Source of the DNA: an uncultured Campylobacter sp.
Lineage (GTDB): Bacteria; Campylobacterota; Campylobacteria; Campylobacterales; Campylobacteraceae
Direction: 5' to 3'
Length of the DNA: 28,559 nt
NCBI RefSeq assembly: GCF_905373215.1
Contig: NZ_CAJPRT010000020.1
Location: 1 to 28,559, forward strand
The position numbers and the translations under genes are program-made. This document shows positions 8,319 to 16,076 of this stretch, piece by piece; the stretch's first letter is position 1, and each line of letters begins with the position of its first letter. The notes below the pieces were generated by a model. The model did no database searches, was not told the origin of the DNA, and saw only the letters and a list, made by a program, of their open reading frames with translations.

Positions 8319-9050
8319 ATGAAGATTTTATTTTCCCCAAGCGAGATGAAAAGCGAGCTGGGCGGCGATACGTGCATTTGCGAGCGAAATTTCATCTTTG
8401 CAGATCTTTACGAAAAGCGCCTGCAGATGCTACGCGCTTACGCGGATTTTGTGGATAAAGCAAGCGAGGCGGAGCTTTGCAAGCTTTTCGGGCTGAAAAA
8501 ATGGGATGCGGCTCTGCGCGAAAATATCTTTGAAAAAGGCTGCGCGAAGGCGCTTTTGCGCTACACGGGCACCGCGTATCGCGCCCTAGGCTACGCGTCG
8601 CTAAGCCCCGGCGCGCAGGAGTTTGCGGAGCGAAATACGATAATTTTTTCAAACCTTTTCGGCCCCGTGCTGGGCGGCGACGCGCTGCCGAATTATAAGC
8701 TCAAACAGGGCGAAAAATTTGGTGGCATAGACGCGGCGAAATTTTATCGCGATAGCTTCTCCGCTGCGCTGGATCGGTACCTGGCGGATGAGTGCGTCGT
8801 GGATCTGCGCGCGGGATTTTACGAAAAATTTTATGAGATGAAGCGCCAATATTTGAGTTTTAGTTTCATCAAAGGCGGCAAGGTGCTGAGCCACTACGCT
8901 AAGGCCTGGCGCGGCAAGGTGTTGCGCGAAATCGCTCTGGCAGGCGCTTGCAGCGAGGCGGAGGTGCTTGCGCTGCGATTGAGCGGCGCTTCCGTGCTCG
9001 AGATCAAACAGATCGGGCTAAAAAAGGAGGTCGTGCTGGAAATTTCATAA
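8319..9050 (+). CDS. yaaA: YaaA (DUF328) family peroxide-stress protein
   Basis: A 243-aa cytoplasmic protein of the YaaA/UPF0246 family, which in E. coli limits intracellular iron and oxidative DNA damage under peroxide stress. Family features are the opening ILFSPSE, the central YTGTAYRALGY, SNLFGPVLGGDALPNYKLK, VVDLRAGFYEKFY and the late GKVLSHYAKAWRGK. The ATG at 8319 is preceded by AAGGAG at a good distance, whereas an upstream in-frame start at 8244 has none. It stands alone, divergent from trpE. Members outside enterobacteria are often diverged and the biochemical activity is not settled. Confidence 0.85.
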   Translation: MKILFSPSEMKSELGGDTCICERNFIFADLYEKRLQMLRAYADFVDKASEAELCKLFGLKKWDAALRENIFEKGCAKALLRYTGTAYRALGYASLSPGAQEFAERNTIIFSNLFGPVLGGDALPNYKLKQGEKFGGIDAAKFYRDSFSAALDRYLADECVVDLRAGFYEKFYEMKRQYLSFSFIKGGKVLSHYAKAWRGKVLREIALAGACSEAEVLALRLSGASVLEIKQIGLKKEVVLEIS

Positions 9051-10020
9051 GGCGCGAAAACCGCTCGGAGAAATTTACTATAAATTTTGCAGGTTTAATG
9101 CGGATTTTTGCGTAAAATTTGGCCCGGAAAAATTGCCACGAGTTCAAATCCCGCCCCATCCAAAGCGATTTTATCGGGAGAAATTTGCGGACGAAATTTC
9201 ATTGTAAGGATTTTTCGGCGGCTTTTTGGTCTTTTACATCTTTTTTAGCGGGCTTTGAACGAGCTTTTGGCGGAGAAATTTTACCGCAAGGATTTTCAGA
9301 GTAAAAATTTACGCTCTTTGCGTTTGCCCGCTCCGCATAAAATTTTACGCCGATCTTGTCTTGATTTTGCACCGTTTTTGCCGCGATTTTTAGGATACGG
9401 AACGCGGAAATTTCGCCGCAGAATTTTGTCTAAAATTTTACTTAGCGGAATTTTGCCGTATGAAATTTCGCCGCGATAGAATCCTATCGAAATTTAATCG
9501 CGGCAAAATATCGCGTCGCGACCTAAACATGAAATTTTAATCCAAATTTACACTAAACCGCCGCAGTTCAAGCGCAGAATTATGATCTAAAATTTATACT
9601 TCGAAGCCGCAACACAAACAAATGCAAATCGGGCTAACCCCGTATAAAATTTTAAGCCGAAATTATGGCTTACGTTCCGTTACAATAAAATTTTGATCCA
9701 AAATTTCACGCTTTGAAATTCCAAAAATCTGCAAACGCAGTAAAATACGCCGTCGCTACAAACTCTAGTAGCCCAGCGCATAAAGTTTCTAGCCGAAATC
9801 TGCAATTAAAATTCTGCGCTCTGAAATTTCAAGCTTTAAAATCCCGTAAATTTCCAAATTTCACAAATCCCACACATAAAATTTTAAACCGAAATCCCGC
9901 GATCAAAATTCTCCGCCTCAAAACCCCGCAAATCCCCACCCTCAAATCCAAAATTCCGCAAATTTAGCAAGCTTTAAATTTTAAAGCTATAAACTTCGCT
10001 TCAAATTTTAAGGATCAAAA
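9051..10020. other. 970-bp gene-free stretch rich in AAATTT-type words
   Basis: No credible gene is seen. Short open frames here give basic, repetitive peptides with no family signature. The DNA is a mosaic of words such as AAATTTT, TAAAATTT and GAAATTTC alternating with GC-rich words (CGCCGC, GCGG). The density of these words rises across the stretch and falls sharply at the ribosome site of the next gene. Similar words make up the inserts in trpE and trpF. I see no tRNA, CRISPR or insertion sequence. Confidence 0.6.
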
Positions 10021-10752
10021 ATGCTAGAACTCCCCTTTGTCGGCGTCGTCGTGGGCTTCATATCGGGCTTTTTCGGTATCGGCGGCGGCACGGTCGTAAT
10101 GCCCGTGATGATGGCTCTGGGATACGACGTCAAGACCGCCGCGGGCATCTCGGTGATGCAGATGTTCATCGTCTCGCTTTTTGGCTCATATCTGAACTAC
10201 CGCGCGGGCAAGCTTCGCCTAGATAGCGGCATCGCGGTGGGGCTCGGAGGGCTGTGCGGCGCGAGCATATCGGGCTTCATCGTAAAATACTCGCCAGAAA
10301 TCGTGCTTGAGATCGGTCTTTTGCTGACGCTTGCGATCTCCTTTCTTAAGCTCTTTAGCACGAACGTAACAAGCGGCGGCAATGCCGATCCTCACGGCGC
10401 GGCGCTGTTTTTCATCGGCTTTGCTATCGGCGCGATTGCGCTTAGCATGGGCGTGGGCGGCGCGGTATTTCTGACGCCGATTTTGGTAGGATTTTTGGGC
10501 GTCGATATCAAAAGAGCGGTCTGCATGGGGCTATTTTTCATCGTTTTCGGCTCATTTAGCGCGCTTTTAAGCCTTTCGTACAACGGCCATGTGGATTACG
10601 AACGCGGCGCACTGCTAGCCGTGGGCGGGCTTTTGGGCGTGTATTTCGGTACCTCTCAGGCTCGCCGTGCAAAGCGCGAAACGCAGAAAAAATGGCTGCT
10701 CGTCCTCTACGTCGTGCTATTTGCGCTGGCACTAAAAAAGGTGCTGCAGTAG
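10021..10752 (+). CDS. TauE/SafE (DUF81) family membrane transporter
   Basis: A 243-aa integral membrane protein with about eight helices and the internal two-fold repeat typical of TauE/SafE proteins. The first half has GIGGGTVVMPVMM (20-32) and the second half the matching MGVGGAVFLTPIL (143-155). The family exports sulfite, sulfoacetate or other sulfur-containing anions, but the substrate cannot be read from sequence. The ATG at 10021 has AAGGA 6 nt upstream. It is followed by 386 bp without a gene and then crcB on the same strand, probably as a separate unit. Confidence 0.88.
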   Translation: MLELPFVGVVVGFISGFFGIGGGTVVMPVMMALGYDVKTAAGISVMQMFIVSLFGSYLNYRAGKLRLDSGIAVGLGGLCGASISGFIVKYSPEIVLEIGLLLTLAISFLKLFSTNVTSGGNADPHGAALFFIGFAIGAIALSMGVGGAVFLTPILVGFLGVDIKRAVCMGLFFIVFGSFSALLSLSYNGHVDYERGALLAVGGLLGVYFGTSQARRAKRETQKKWLLVLYVVLFALALKKVLQ

Positions 10753-11138
10753 CGCCTGCTGTAGTAGCACTGCGGACGATTTTGCCGCGCTACGTTTTGC
10801 CCTTGCCTCAGTTTTGCTACAAGCGCGATTTAAGTGCCTGCTACGGGCACGTCAGAGCGATTCTATGTGCGCTGTTTGCTACGCCGCCCTTTTGCGTCTC
10901 GGAGTTTTTGCTTTGCCGTCCTCTTACACTGCGCGCGTTTGATCGCCGTCTTACGACGGCACGTAAAACGTCACGTTTTGCCGTGCGAGTAAAATTTTAA
11001 AACGAAATTTCAAAAAGAGCGAGCAAATTTTAAAAGCTGAATTTTAACTAGCCGCGTTAAAATAGCGAAGTCACACATCTTTCATCCTATGGGGGCTAGA
11101 TAGCAAAATAAAATTTACAAATTTTAAAAGGACTAGGA
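10753..11138. other. Intergenic stretch with overlapping hairpins, no gene
   Basis: The first ~230 bp are GC-rich and nearly free of the AAATTT words that fill other gaps; the last ~150 bp before crcB are rich in them. Two hairpins share bases 10959-10960: GCCGTC-TTAC-GACGGC (10945-10960) and a longer imperfect one at 10959-10986 (GCACG and AAAACG pairing with CGTTTT and CGTGC). I looked for a fluoride riboswitch before crcB and saw no convincing match. A TAAAAT at 11058-11063 is a possible -10 for crcB. Confidence 0.45.
10945..10986 (+). terminator. Possible terminator hairpins downstream of the TauE-like gene
   Basis: A perfect 6-bp stem with a TTAC loop (10945-10960) abuts and overlaps a second stem of 11 bp with an internal mismatch (10959-10986). 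Only a short T-run follows (AAAATTTTA), so intrinsic termination is uncertain. The two stems share bases and could be alternatives. Confidence 0.35.
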
Positions 11139-11540
11139 TTGACGAACTTGATTTTAGCGGGGCTAGGCGGCTGTGTAGGCGCGATGGCGCGAGTAGGCCT
11201 AAGCGGAGCGATCGCGCGCGCAATGGACCGCGCCGGGTTTTGGAGCGCGTTTCCGATCGCTACTTTTTGCGTAAATGCGTTGGGAAGCTTGCTGATAGGG
11301 TTTTTACTCGCACTAAATTTAACGCAGAGCCTGCGGGTACTTTTTGTCGCAGGCGCACTGGGCGGTTTTACGACATTTTCTACGTTCAGCTACGATACGT
11401 TGCAATTATTGCTGGCGCGAGAATTTGCTATAGGCATGCTAAACGTGGTCTTAACGTATGCGTCTGTATGCTGTTTTGCTATGCTGGGCTGCTCGCGGGC
11501 AGAGCGCTTGCAGGCTAGCCGTGGAGCACGTGAGCTTTAA
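11139..11540 (+). CDS. crcB: CrcB/Fluc fluoride ion channel
   Basis: A 133-aa protein with four membrane helices of the CrcB/Fluc family. These form dual-topology dimers in the inner membrane that pass fluoride out of the cell. The diagnostic GGFTTFSTFS (75-84) is present, as is FCVNALGSLLIGF around 43-55 with the conserved Asn. The start is a TTG at 11139, with AAAAGGA 6 nt upstream and no suitable ATG nearby. Length is normal. Some genomes carry two crcB genes in tandem; here there is one. Confidence 0.93.
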   Translation: MTNLILAGLGGCVGAMARVGLSGAIARAMDRAGFWSAFPIATFCVNALGSLLIGFLLALNLTQSLRVLFVAGALGGFTTFSTFSYDTLQLLLAREFAIGMLNVVLTYASVCCFAMLGCSRAERLQASRGAREL

Positions 11541-11858
11541 ATTTAAACGCCTCTATGTTTGCGCTTTTAAATCAAAATTTATTGAAAATACCTGCGCTAC
11601 GGAATTTTATCGCGCGCATGTGCTGCAAAATCTGCGAGCGATGGGCACAATCCCACATGCTGTGCAGTTTTGTAAAATTTTGCTGTTTTAGCACGGATAA
11701 AATAAACCTAAGCCGAGCGATAAATTTTAAAAGCTCCGCGGGCAAATTTTAAAGCCTGAAGCTTAGAATTTTAAAATTCTTGCGTAAATTTTAGAAGCTA
11801 AATTAAAGCGCGCCGAAATCACGATCTTATATGCCAAATCCTGCACGCTATCTTAGAT
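11541..11858. other. Intergenic stretch between convergent genes
   Basis: No gene is seen. The DNA is rich in AAATTT words and includes the perfect 16-bp palindrome AGAATTTTAAAATTCT at 11765-11780. It separates the end of crcB from the end of the 387-aa hypothetical gene, so bidirectional termination is expected somewhere here, but no GC-rich stem with a T-tract stands out. Confidence 0.5.
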
Positions 11859-13022
11859 TTATCGCAAGCGGCTGCGAGCCCTCTTAATTTCGTTTCTGCA
11901 GATTTCATTAACCTGCTCGCCCTCGCTATTTCGCAAGATAACCTCGTAGTCCGTGATCTCGCGATCTTTGTTATACCCCTTGATATATCTGAATCTCGAT
12001 AAAACTATTTTAAAGGATTCCACGTCGTCTAAAGTGTATTTATCGCCGAGCTTGACGTAGTTAAAATTTTCGCTAGTAAGCATATGAAAATTATTAAATT
12101 TTTGCTTTAAATTTAGCGTATAAATTGCCGTATGAGGCGTATCGTTATCGCAGTGATTAAATTCGCTTTCATCGAAGGCAAGCGCGAGGCAAATTTCATC
12201 TCCGCAGATTACCTTTATATCTTTGGCGCTGCTGTTTATACGTATGGTTTGTCGCCATCCCTCGCCTTTGATCTCAAAGATATTGCGAGCGAGCTTTTTG
12301 GCTATTTCATCTCCGACATAACCTTCAGCTTCAGATTTATAAGCTGGGCCGAGCCCAGAGTAGTTCTGCTTTTGCGGAAAATCCACAAGAGGAGTTTGAA
12401 GCTCGCTTATGGCTTTTAAATTTTCCTCGGTGCCTTGTGGAGCCGCAAAAGATGTGCCCCTCATAGAGTGTAGATTAAAGAAACCGATAAATTTCCTCAC
12501 GACCTTATGCGCCGTTTGAGAAAATATCTTGGCTTCGTTTTCAAAAAGCGAAATATCGTAGATGCCGTAGCTATAATATCCAAGCTCTCTACTCACCCAC
12601 CTTTCGTCCGGCGAACGATCGATCTCGTCGTATCCATAGTATCGCTCTGGCATATCTTTTTGTAGCAAAAAGTCGTCGCTATCGCTGTCTTTATACCTAA
12701 GCCAGACCCCAAAATCGTCCTTAATGTATAGATAATAAAACTTCGCGCCTCCTGCGAATTTTTTCTCGCCTAGCCAAAATACGGGCCTTTTGTTTAGGCT
12801 CGGCAGAGCGGCGACTGGGGGCAAATTTTGTAACTCTTTTTCAAATTTTTCATCGATATAATCGCAAGCGCTAGTGGGCATACTAGGATCGCAACCCTCG
12901 GGCGTATCGGATGAAAAAAGCAAATTTAAAATCACAAATATATATAGCACAAAAAGCACGCACGCAACGCTCACGACCAAGGCGGTAATTTTTAAAATTT
13001 TTATAAAAGTTTTCATGTCCAA
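11859..13022 (-). CDS. Membrane-anchored hypothetical protein
   Basis: A 387-aa protein with one N-terminal membrane helix (about residues 9-36) and a large polar C-terminal part, so probably anchored in the inner membrane and facing the periplasm. No lipobox follows the helix. The mature part is rich in Tyr, Phe and Asp, and holds several Cys (for example DPSMPTSACDYI near residue 50 and ICGDEIC near 285), compatible with disulfides. I do not recognise a family. The start is either TTG at 13022 (GAGG 6 nt upstream) or ATG at 13016, differing by two residues. It is the last of three same-strand envelope genes. Confidence 0.65.
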   Translation of the reverse strand: MDMKTFIKILKITALVVSVACVLFVLYIFVILNLLFSSDTPEGCDPSMPTSACDYIDEKFEKELQNLPPVAALPSLNKRPVFWLGEKKFAGGAKFYYLYIKDDFGVWLRYKDSDSDDFLLQKDMPERYYGYDEIDRSPDERWVSRELGYYSYGIYDISLFENEAKIFSQTAHKVVRKFIGFFNLHSMRGTSFAAPQGTEENLKAISELQTPLVDFPQKQNYSGLGPAYKSEAEGYVGDEIAKKLARNIFEIKGEGWRQTIRINSSAKDIKVICGDEICLALAFDESEFNHCDNDTPHTAIYTLNLKQKFNNFHMLTSENFNYVKLGDKYTLDDVESFKIVLSRFRYIKGYNKDREITDYEVILRNSEGEQVNEICRNEIKRARSRLR

Positions 13023-13043
13023 ATTTTACCTCGTTGCACCTAA

Positions 13044-13063
13044 AAAGCATAAAATTTTGCTTT
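13044..13063 (-). terminator. Weak hairpin between two envelope genes
   Basis: On the minus strand AAAGCA and TGCTTT can pair (6 bp, 8-nt loop) and a short T-rich run follows. It lies 21 bp after the stop of the TIM-barrel gene. The stem is short and AT-rich, so any effect may be partial. Confidence 0.3.
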
Positions 13064-13084
13064 AAATTTGAAATCCTCCGCGTA

Positions 13085-14074
13085 TTATCTGTACGCCTCG
13101 CCTATAGCTTCGCTAAGGCTTTTTAGCAGCTCGTCCGCGGCCTCTGCTTTATCGCGTGCGCTGCGATTTTTGCCGTTTGAAGCGCCGGGTCCCGCCCCTC
13201 TTACGCAGTCTTGCACGAAATACCACCAAAAGTACCCGCCCACGTAGTTTTTCGCGTAGCGAGGCATCGTATAATACCGCCGCATCATCGTCTTTTTGCT
13301 CGCTTGCGTAGCGCCTGACGCCGTGTTTCCGCACTCGCCGATGCCGAGCTTTGAAGCGGGGAAAGTGCTTTGCAGATCGGTAAAAATTTCGCTCCAATCA
13401 GGCGCAAAGCCCTCGTTATCGTCCTCGTAGTAGCTTACGAAAAGATAATCCAGCCCCTCTTTCATATCTTGCGGTACGAATTTTCGCAGCCACTCGCGCA
13501 TCTGTGTTTTCTGAGCTCCGCTCGGCGTATAATACGCCGTAAGTGCCGTTTTGGCGCCCTTTTTGTGGATGAGCTCGAAGGCTGCGATCATCTTGGCAGC
13601 GATAAAGCTTGCATCGTCCCCGAGCCAGCCCTCACCGTTTATTTCGTTGCCGATCTCCCAGATCTGCACGTAGGGCGCGAGCGCGGCGAAGGCGTCCGCA
13701 AACCTCTTTTCGTAACTTTTTACGCTTTTGTACGAGCTCATCTCGTAGGAGTCCACGGGGCAGGCCATCACGTACGAAACCTCGCTAAGTCGCCTAAAAA
13801 GGGGTTCGTACTCGCGTGGGCTAATTTCTTTTGACATCACGACGCGCACGGTGGGTTTTGCGGGTAGGGCTTGCAGGGCGCGCACGATGCTTTGCAGCTT
13901 CGCGCCCGAAGCGTCTTGCACGTCCTCGTACCAGCCGTCGTCGATCGTAACGCCCCAGATGAAGTCAGATTTAGAATTTTGCTTTGAAATTTTATTTGGA
14001 TTTTCGCCGTAAAGTACGCCGCAAAACAGCACCCCGCAAAACAGCGCGAGAAATATGTGTTTGAAATAGACCAC
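13085..14074 (-). CDS. Secreted clan GH-A-like TIM-barrel (putative glycoside hydrolase)
   Basis: A 329-aa protein starting at a GTG (14074) with AAGGAG 6 nt upstream; a longer TTG frame from 14143 has no such site. The N-terminus is a signal peptide (positive start, hydrophobic 5-22, likely cleavage after LYG). The mature part opens with FIWGVTIDDGWYED, as in barrel hydrolases. It has WEIGNEINGEGW around residue 144, where NE at the end of strand 4 is the usual acid/base site of clan GH-A. It also has LGIGECGN around 247, where Glu fits the strand-7 nucleophile. Aromatic-rich YFWWYF follows near strand 8. A periplasmic or secreted glycosidase is therefore likely, but the substrate and GH family cannot be assigned. 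Confidence 0.7.
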   Translation of the reverse strand: MVYFKHIFLALFCGVLFCGVLYGENPNKISKQNSKSDFIWGVTIDDGWYEDVQDASGAKLQSIVRALQALPAKPTVRVVMSKEISPREYEPLFRRLSEVSYVMACPVDSYEMSSYKSVKSYEKRFADAFAALAPYVQIWEIGNEINGEGWLGDDASFIAAKMIAAFELIHKKGAKTALTAYYTPSGAQKTQMREWLRKFVPQDMKEGLDYLFVSYYEDDNEGFAPDWSEIFTDLQSTFPASKLGIGECGNTASGATQASKKTMMRRYYTMPRYAKNYVGGYFWWYFVQDCVRGAGPGASNGKNRSARDKAEAADELLKSLSEAIGEAYR

Positions 14075-14150
14075 GGCTTGCTCCTTGATTTGAAATTTTA
14101 AAAATTTAGCTCTTTGCTGGTTTTTCCACAACCGATCAAGCAATCAAAAT

Positions 14151-14744
14151 TTATCTCTTGCCTCTAAGATCATAAGAATAATACGAACGAGAAAAACCCT
14201 CTACGCTGAACATAGCAAAAGCATTAAGTGCAAGAGCCGCTAAGCTTAGTAGCACCGTAGCAGGCAGTGAAAAACGCGCCAAAAACGCATTTGCAATAGC
14301 AGCAAGTACAAGCGCAATAAAGCAATATGAAAATATCGCAACTCCGCTAGTGTCGGTAAGCTCCTGATAAAATCTATAAAAAAACAGAAACGATGCGATG
14401 AATCCCAGTGCAAGTAGTATCTGAGCGATGATGCCGCCCGCTAAAAATATAAATAACAATACGCCTATAAATATTGCCGCAAAGGCAATGGCTACGTTAC
14501 GCAAAAGGCTGCGGCTTGCGGTAAGCTTGGAGATGTTATAAATGCTAAAGATAAAAAGCACGAATGCTGCTGCGCTTAGTAGTACTCCCAATCCGCCGTA
14601 AATTCCTAATAGCAATAGCACTAGTTCAGCTATAGCTTTTAAGGCGCAGGCCGCGATGAAGGTGTATTTGATGAGTGCTACTTCTTTTTCTTGAGGGTTT
14701 GAGGGCTGCTGATCTTGAGTGTGGAGGTAGTCGTTTAAGTCCAT
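14151..14744 (-). CDS. Multi-spanning hypothetical membrane protein
   Basis: A 197-aa protein starting at an ATG (14744) with AAAGGAG upstream; a longer in-frame start at 14768 lacks a site and sits in the promoter leader. A polar N-terminus of ~20 residues with NDYLHTQDQQ is followed by about six hydrophobic helices rich in Ala, Leu, Ile and Phe, ending in a short basic tail (SYDLRGKR). I do not recognise a family. It is 76 bp upstream of the TIM-barrel gene on the same strand, perhaps the first gene of a three-gene unit. Confidence 0.7.
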   Translation of the reverse strand: MDLNDYLHTQDQQPSNPQEKEVALIKYTFIAACALKAIAELVLLLLGIYGGLGVLLSAAAFVLFIFSIYNISKLTASRSLLRNVAIAFAAIFIGVLLFIFLAGGIIAQILLALGFIASFLFFYRFYQELTDTSGVAIFSYCFIALVLAAIANAFLARFSLPATVLLSLAALALNAFAMFSVEGFSRSYYSYDLRGKR

Positions 14745-14769
14745 GGTTGCTCCTTTAAAATTTAGCAAA

Positions 14770-14775
14770 AGTATA
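14770..14775 (-). promoter_or_regulatory. Predicted -10 box of the multi-spanning membrane protein gene
   Basis: The minus strand reads GATATACT, with TATACT as the -10 hexamer. The distance to the AAAGGAG-ATG start at 14744 leaves a leader of about 20 nt. No clear -35. Confidence 0.4.
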
Positions 14776-15008
14776 TCTAAAAAACGAATAGGTAAAAATA
14801 AATTTCAAAATTTAATGGCTTACAGGCGTGGTACAAGGTAAGTGCCGCACAAAGGCGGGCAAATTTAAGAGGTAAATTTTAAAATTTAGATCGGAATTTC
14901 GGCGCTGGCGCGGCGGGCAAATTTTAAACAGGCTGTAAATTTAATAAAGATTTGAGATAGATTTCGCGCAGATCTGCAAATTTAAAATCCGCAAATCCGC
15001 GCAAACTG

Positions 15009-15221
15009 CTACAAGCGTGACTCGTAGCGACGTAGCGTGTAAAGACGTTTAAGCATCTTTTTGCGAGCTGAAATTTTTTGCTTTTTGCGGACTTCCGTCA
15101 TCGGCTCAAAAAATCGTCTCGCGCGAACCTCGGTAACGACTAGGTTACGATCGGTCTGCTTCTTAAAGCGTCTGTAAGCTTCGTCAAATGATTCGTTCGG
15201 ATATACCTTTACTCCAGGCAC
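15009..15221 (-). CDS. rpsU: 30S ribosomal protein S21
   Basis: A 70-aa basic protein almost identical in pattern to Campylobacter S21: PNESFDEAYRRFKKQTDRN, VVTEVRARRFFEP, RKKQKISARKKML and a C-terminal LRRYESRL. S21 binds the 30S head/platform region near the anti-Shine-Dalgarno end of 16S rRNA. The GTG at 15221 gives the normal family start (PGVKVYPNES) and has GGTGA 5 nt upstream; a GTG three codons earlier would give a nonstandard extension. It lies 51 bp downstream of the LpoB-like lipoprotein gene on the same strand. Confidence 0.95.
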   Translation of the reverse strand: MPGVKVYPNESFDEAYRRFKKQTDRNLVVTEVRARRFFEPMTEVRKKQKISARKKMLKRLYTLRRYESRL

Positions 15222-15272
15222 TTTCCTCACCGCCTTTCAAAAAAATGAATCGTGAGTTTAGCGAAAAATTCC

Positions 15273-15905
15273 TTAAATTTGCTTTTGAAGCGCTTTTTTA
15301 TACTTCCACACGCTCTTGTTGTTGCGAGTATCTATCATCGAAAGTTCTAAAAGTAGGCTTTCGCTTGCTTGTGCGGTAGAATTTTTAGCTGCAGAATTTA
15401 AGCTTTTTGCTTTTTTAGATCCTGCCTTACCGTCGTTTGCCGCAGCGGGACTTTGCGGTAAAATTTTACCTACCAAAATGTAATCCGGCGCGTAGATCGA
15501 GCCGCTTTCTACGGCGTGATAGCCACGGCTTACGCCATCGTTGCTAAATACGAGTTCATCTTTACTTGGAGCGTCTGTGACGACTGCTTTGCCTGAATGC
15601 AGCAGTGAAATTCTAATTTTTTTGCTCAAAAATTCCGCATCCACGCCGTGCGCGTTCGTCCCGTCCAGCGGTTCGATGCCGACGACGCTGAATCTACCGC
15701 CTTTCTTACCGACGATACGCTTTGAGAGTAGATCGGCGATGCTTTCGCCTGCAATGCGCTCCAGATATGCGTTTGGATATCCTGCGTGATCTATGCCTCC
15801 GGTAAGCGCCGAATTATCCGTGTTTTTAGAGCCTTTAAGCGCAGCGCAGCCCGCTAAAAAGACGCATAGTAAAATCACGAAAAAACTTATTTTAAAATTT
15901 TTCAT
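15273..15905 (-). CDS. LpoB-like lipoprotein (penicillin-binding protein activator family)
   Basis: A 210-aa lipoprotein. The signal peptide ends in the lipobox LAGC, so Cys20 should be lipidated. The mature part has the pattern of the LpoB/PF13036-like fold: AYLERIAGESIADLLSKRI, a short strand with VVGIEPLDG, KKIRISLLHSGKAVV, YILVGKIL and a final LELSMIDTRNNKSVWKYKK. LpoB in E. coli activates PBP1b from the outer membrane, but epsilonproteobacterial members are untested and related folds (CsgG/FlgO-like) are possible. A polar Ala/Lys/Ser insert (about residues 152-182) splits the last two strands. Confidence 0.75.
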   Translation of the reverse strand: MKNFKISFFVILLCVFLAGCAALKGSKNTDNSALTGGIDHAGYPNAYLERIAGESIADLLSKRIVGKKGGRFSVVGIEPLDGTNAHGVDAEFLSKKIRISLLHSGKAVVTDAPSKDELVFSNDGVSRGYHAVESGSIYAPDYILVGKILPQSPAAANDGKAGSKKAKSLNSAAKNSTAQASESLLLELSMIDTRNNKSVWKYKKALQKQI

Positions 15906-15938
15906 AGCATTTCCAAATTTTATAAAATAAACTCCGCG

Positions 15939-15944
15939 ATTATA
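15939..15944 (-). promoter_or_regulatory. Predicted -10 box of the LpoB-like gene
   Basis: The minus strand reads GCTATAATCGC, a perfect TATAAT hexamer about 34 nt before the ATG at 15905. It is divergent from the nrdD promoter in the same gap. Confidence 0.55.
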
Positions 15945-16034
15945 GCGAGATTTGGTTAAATTTCGTTTTTTATAAGCAAAATTTGTAACGGATATTCCGC
16001 TCGTTCCTTTAATTTTGAGTTAAAGATTCCTTGA

Positions 16035-16040
16035 TATACT
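16035..16040 (+). promoter_or_regulatory. Predicted extended -10 promoter of nrdD
   Basis: TTGATATACT contains a TGN-TATACT extended -10 element. The leader to the nrdD start would be ~30 nt. No FNR or NrdR-type palindrome was recognised by eye around it. Confidence 0.5.
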
Positions 16041-16076
16041 TTCTGCCAATTTATTCAGAAAATTCTCGGGGTGCTT

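Noticed and set aside
9136..9162. tRNA 3'-end-like string with GTTCAAATC and CCATCCA
   Set aside because: The T-loop consensus fits, but the T-stem has mismatches, CCA is not at the right distance, and no matching acceptor 5' strand lies upstream. Probably chance.
9119..9967. Three short plus-strand open frames in the gap after yaaA
   Set aside because: They encode basic, repetitive peptides made from AAATTT words, with no family signature.
10692..11000. Plus-strand 102-aa open frame overlapping the end of the TauE-like gene
   Set aside because: It lies out of frame in the transporter gene and runs into the hairpin region; the composition is not protein-like and no family is recognised.
11000..11138. 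Fluoride riboswitch before crcB
   Set aside because: I could not find the conserved GGNGAUGG and paired pseudoknot elements; a covariance-model scan would decide.
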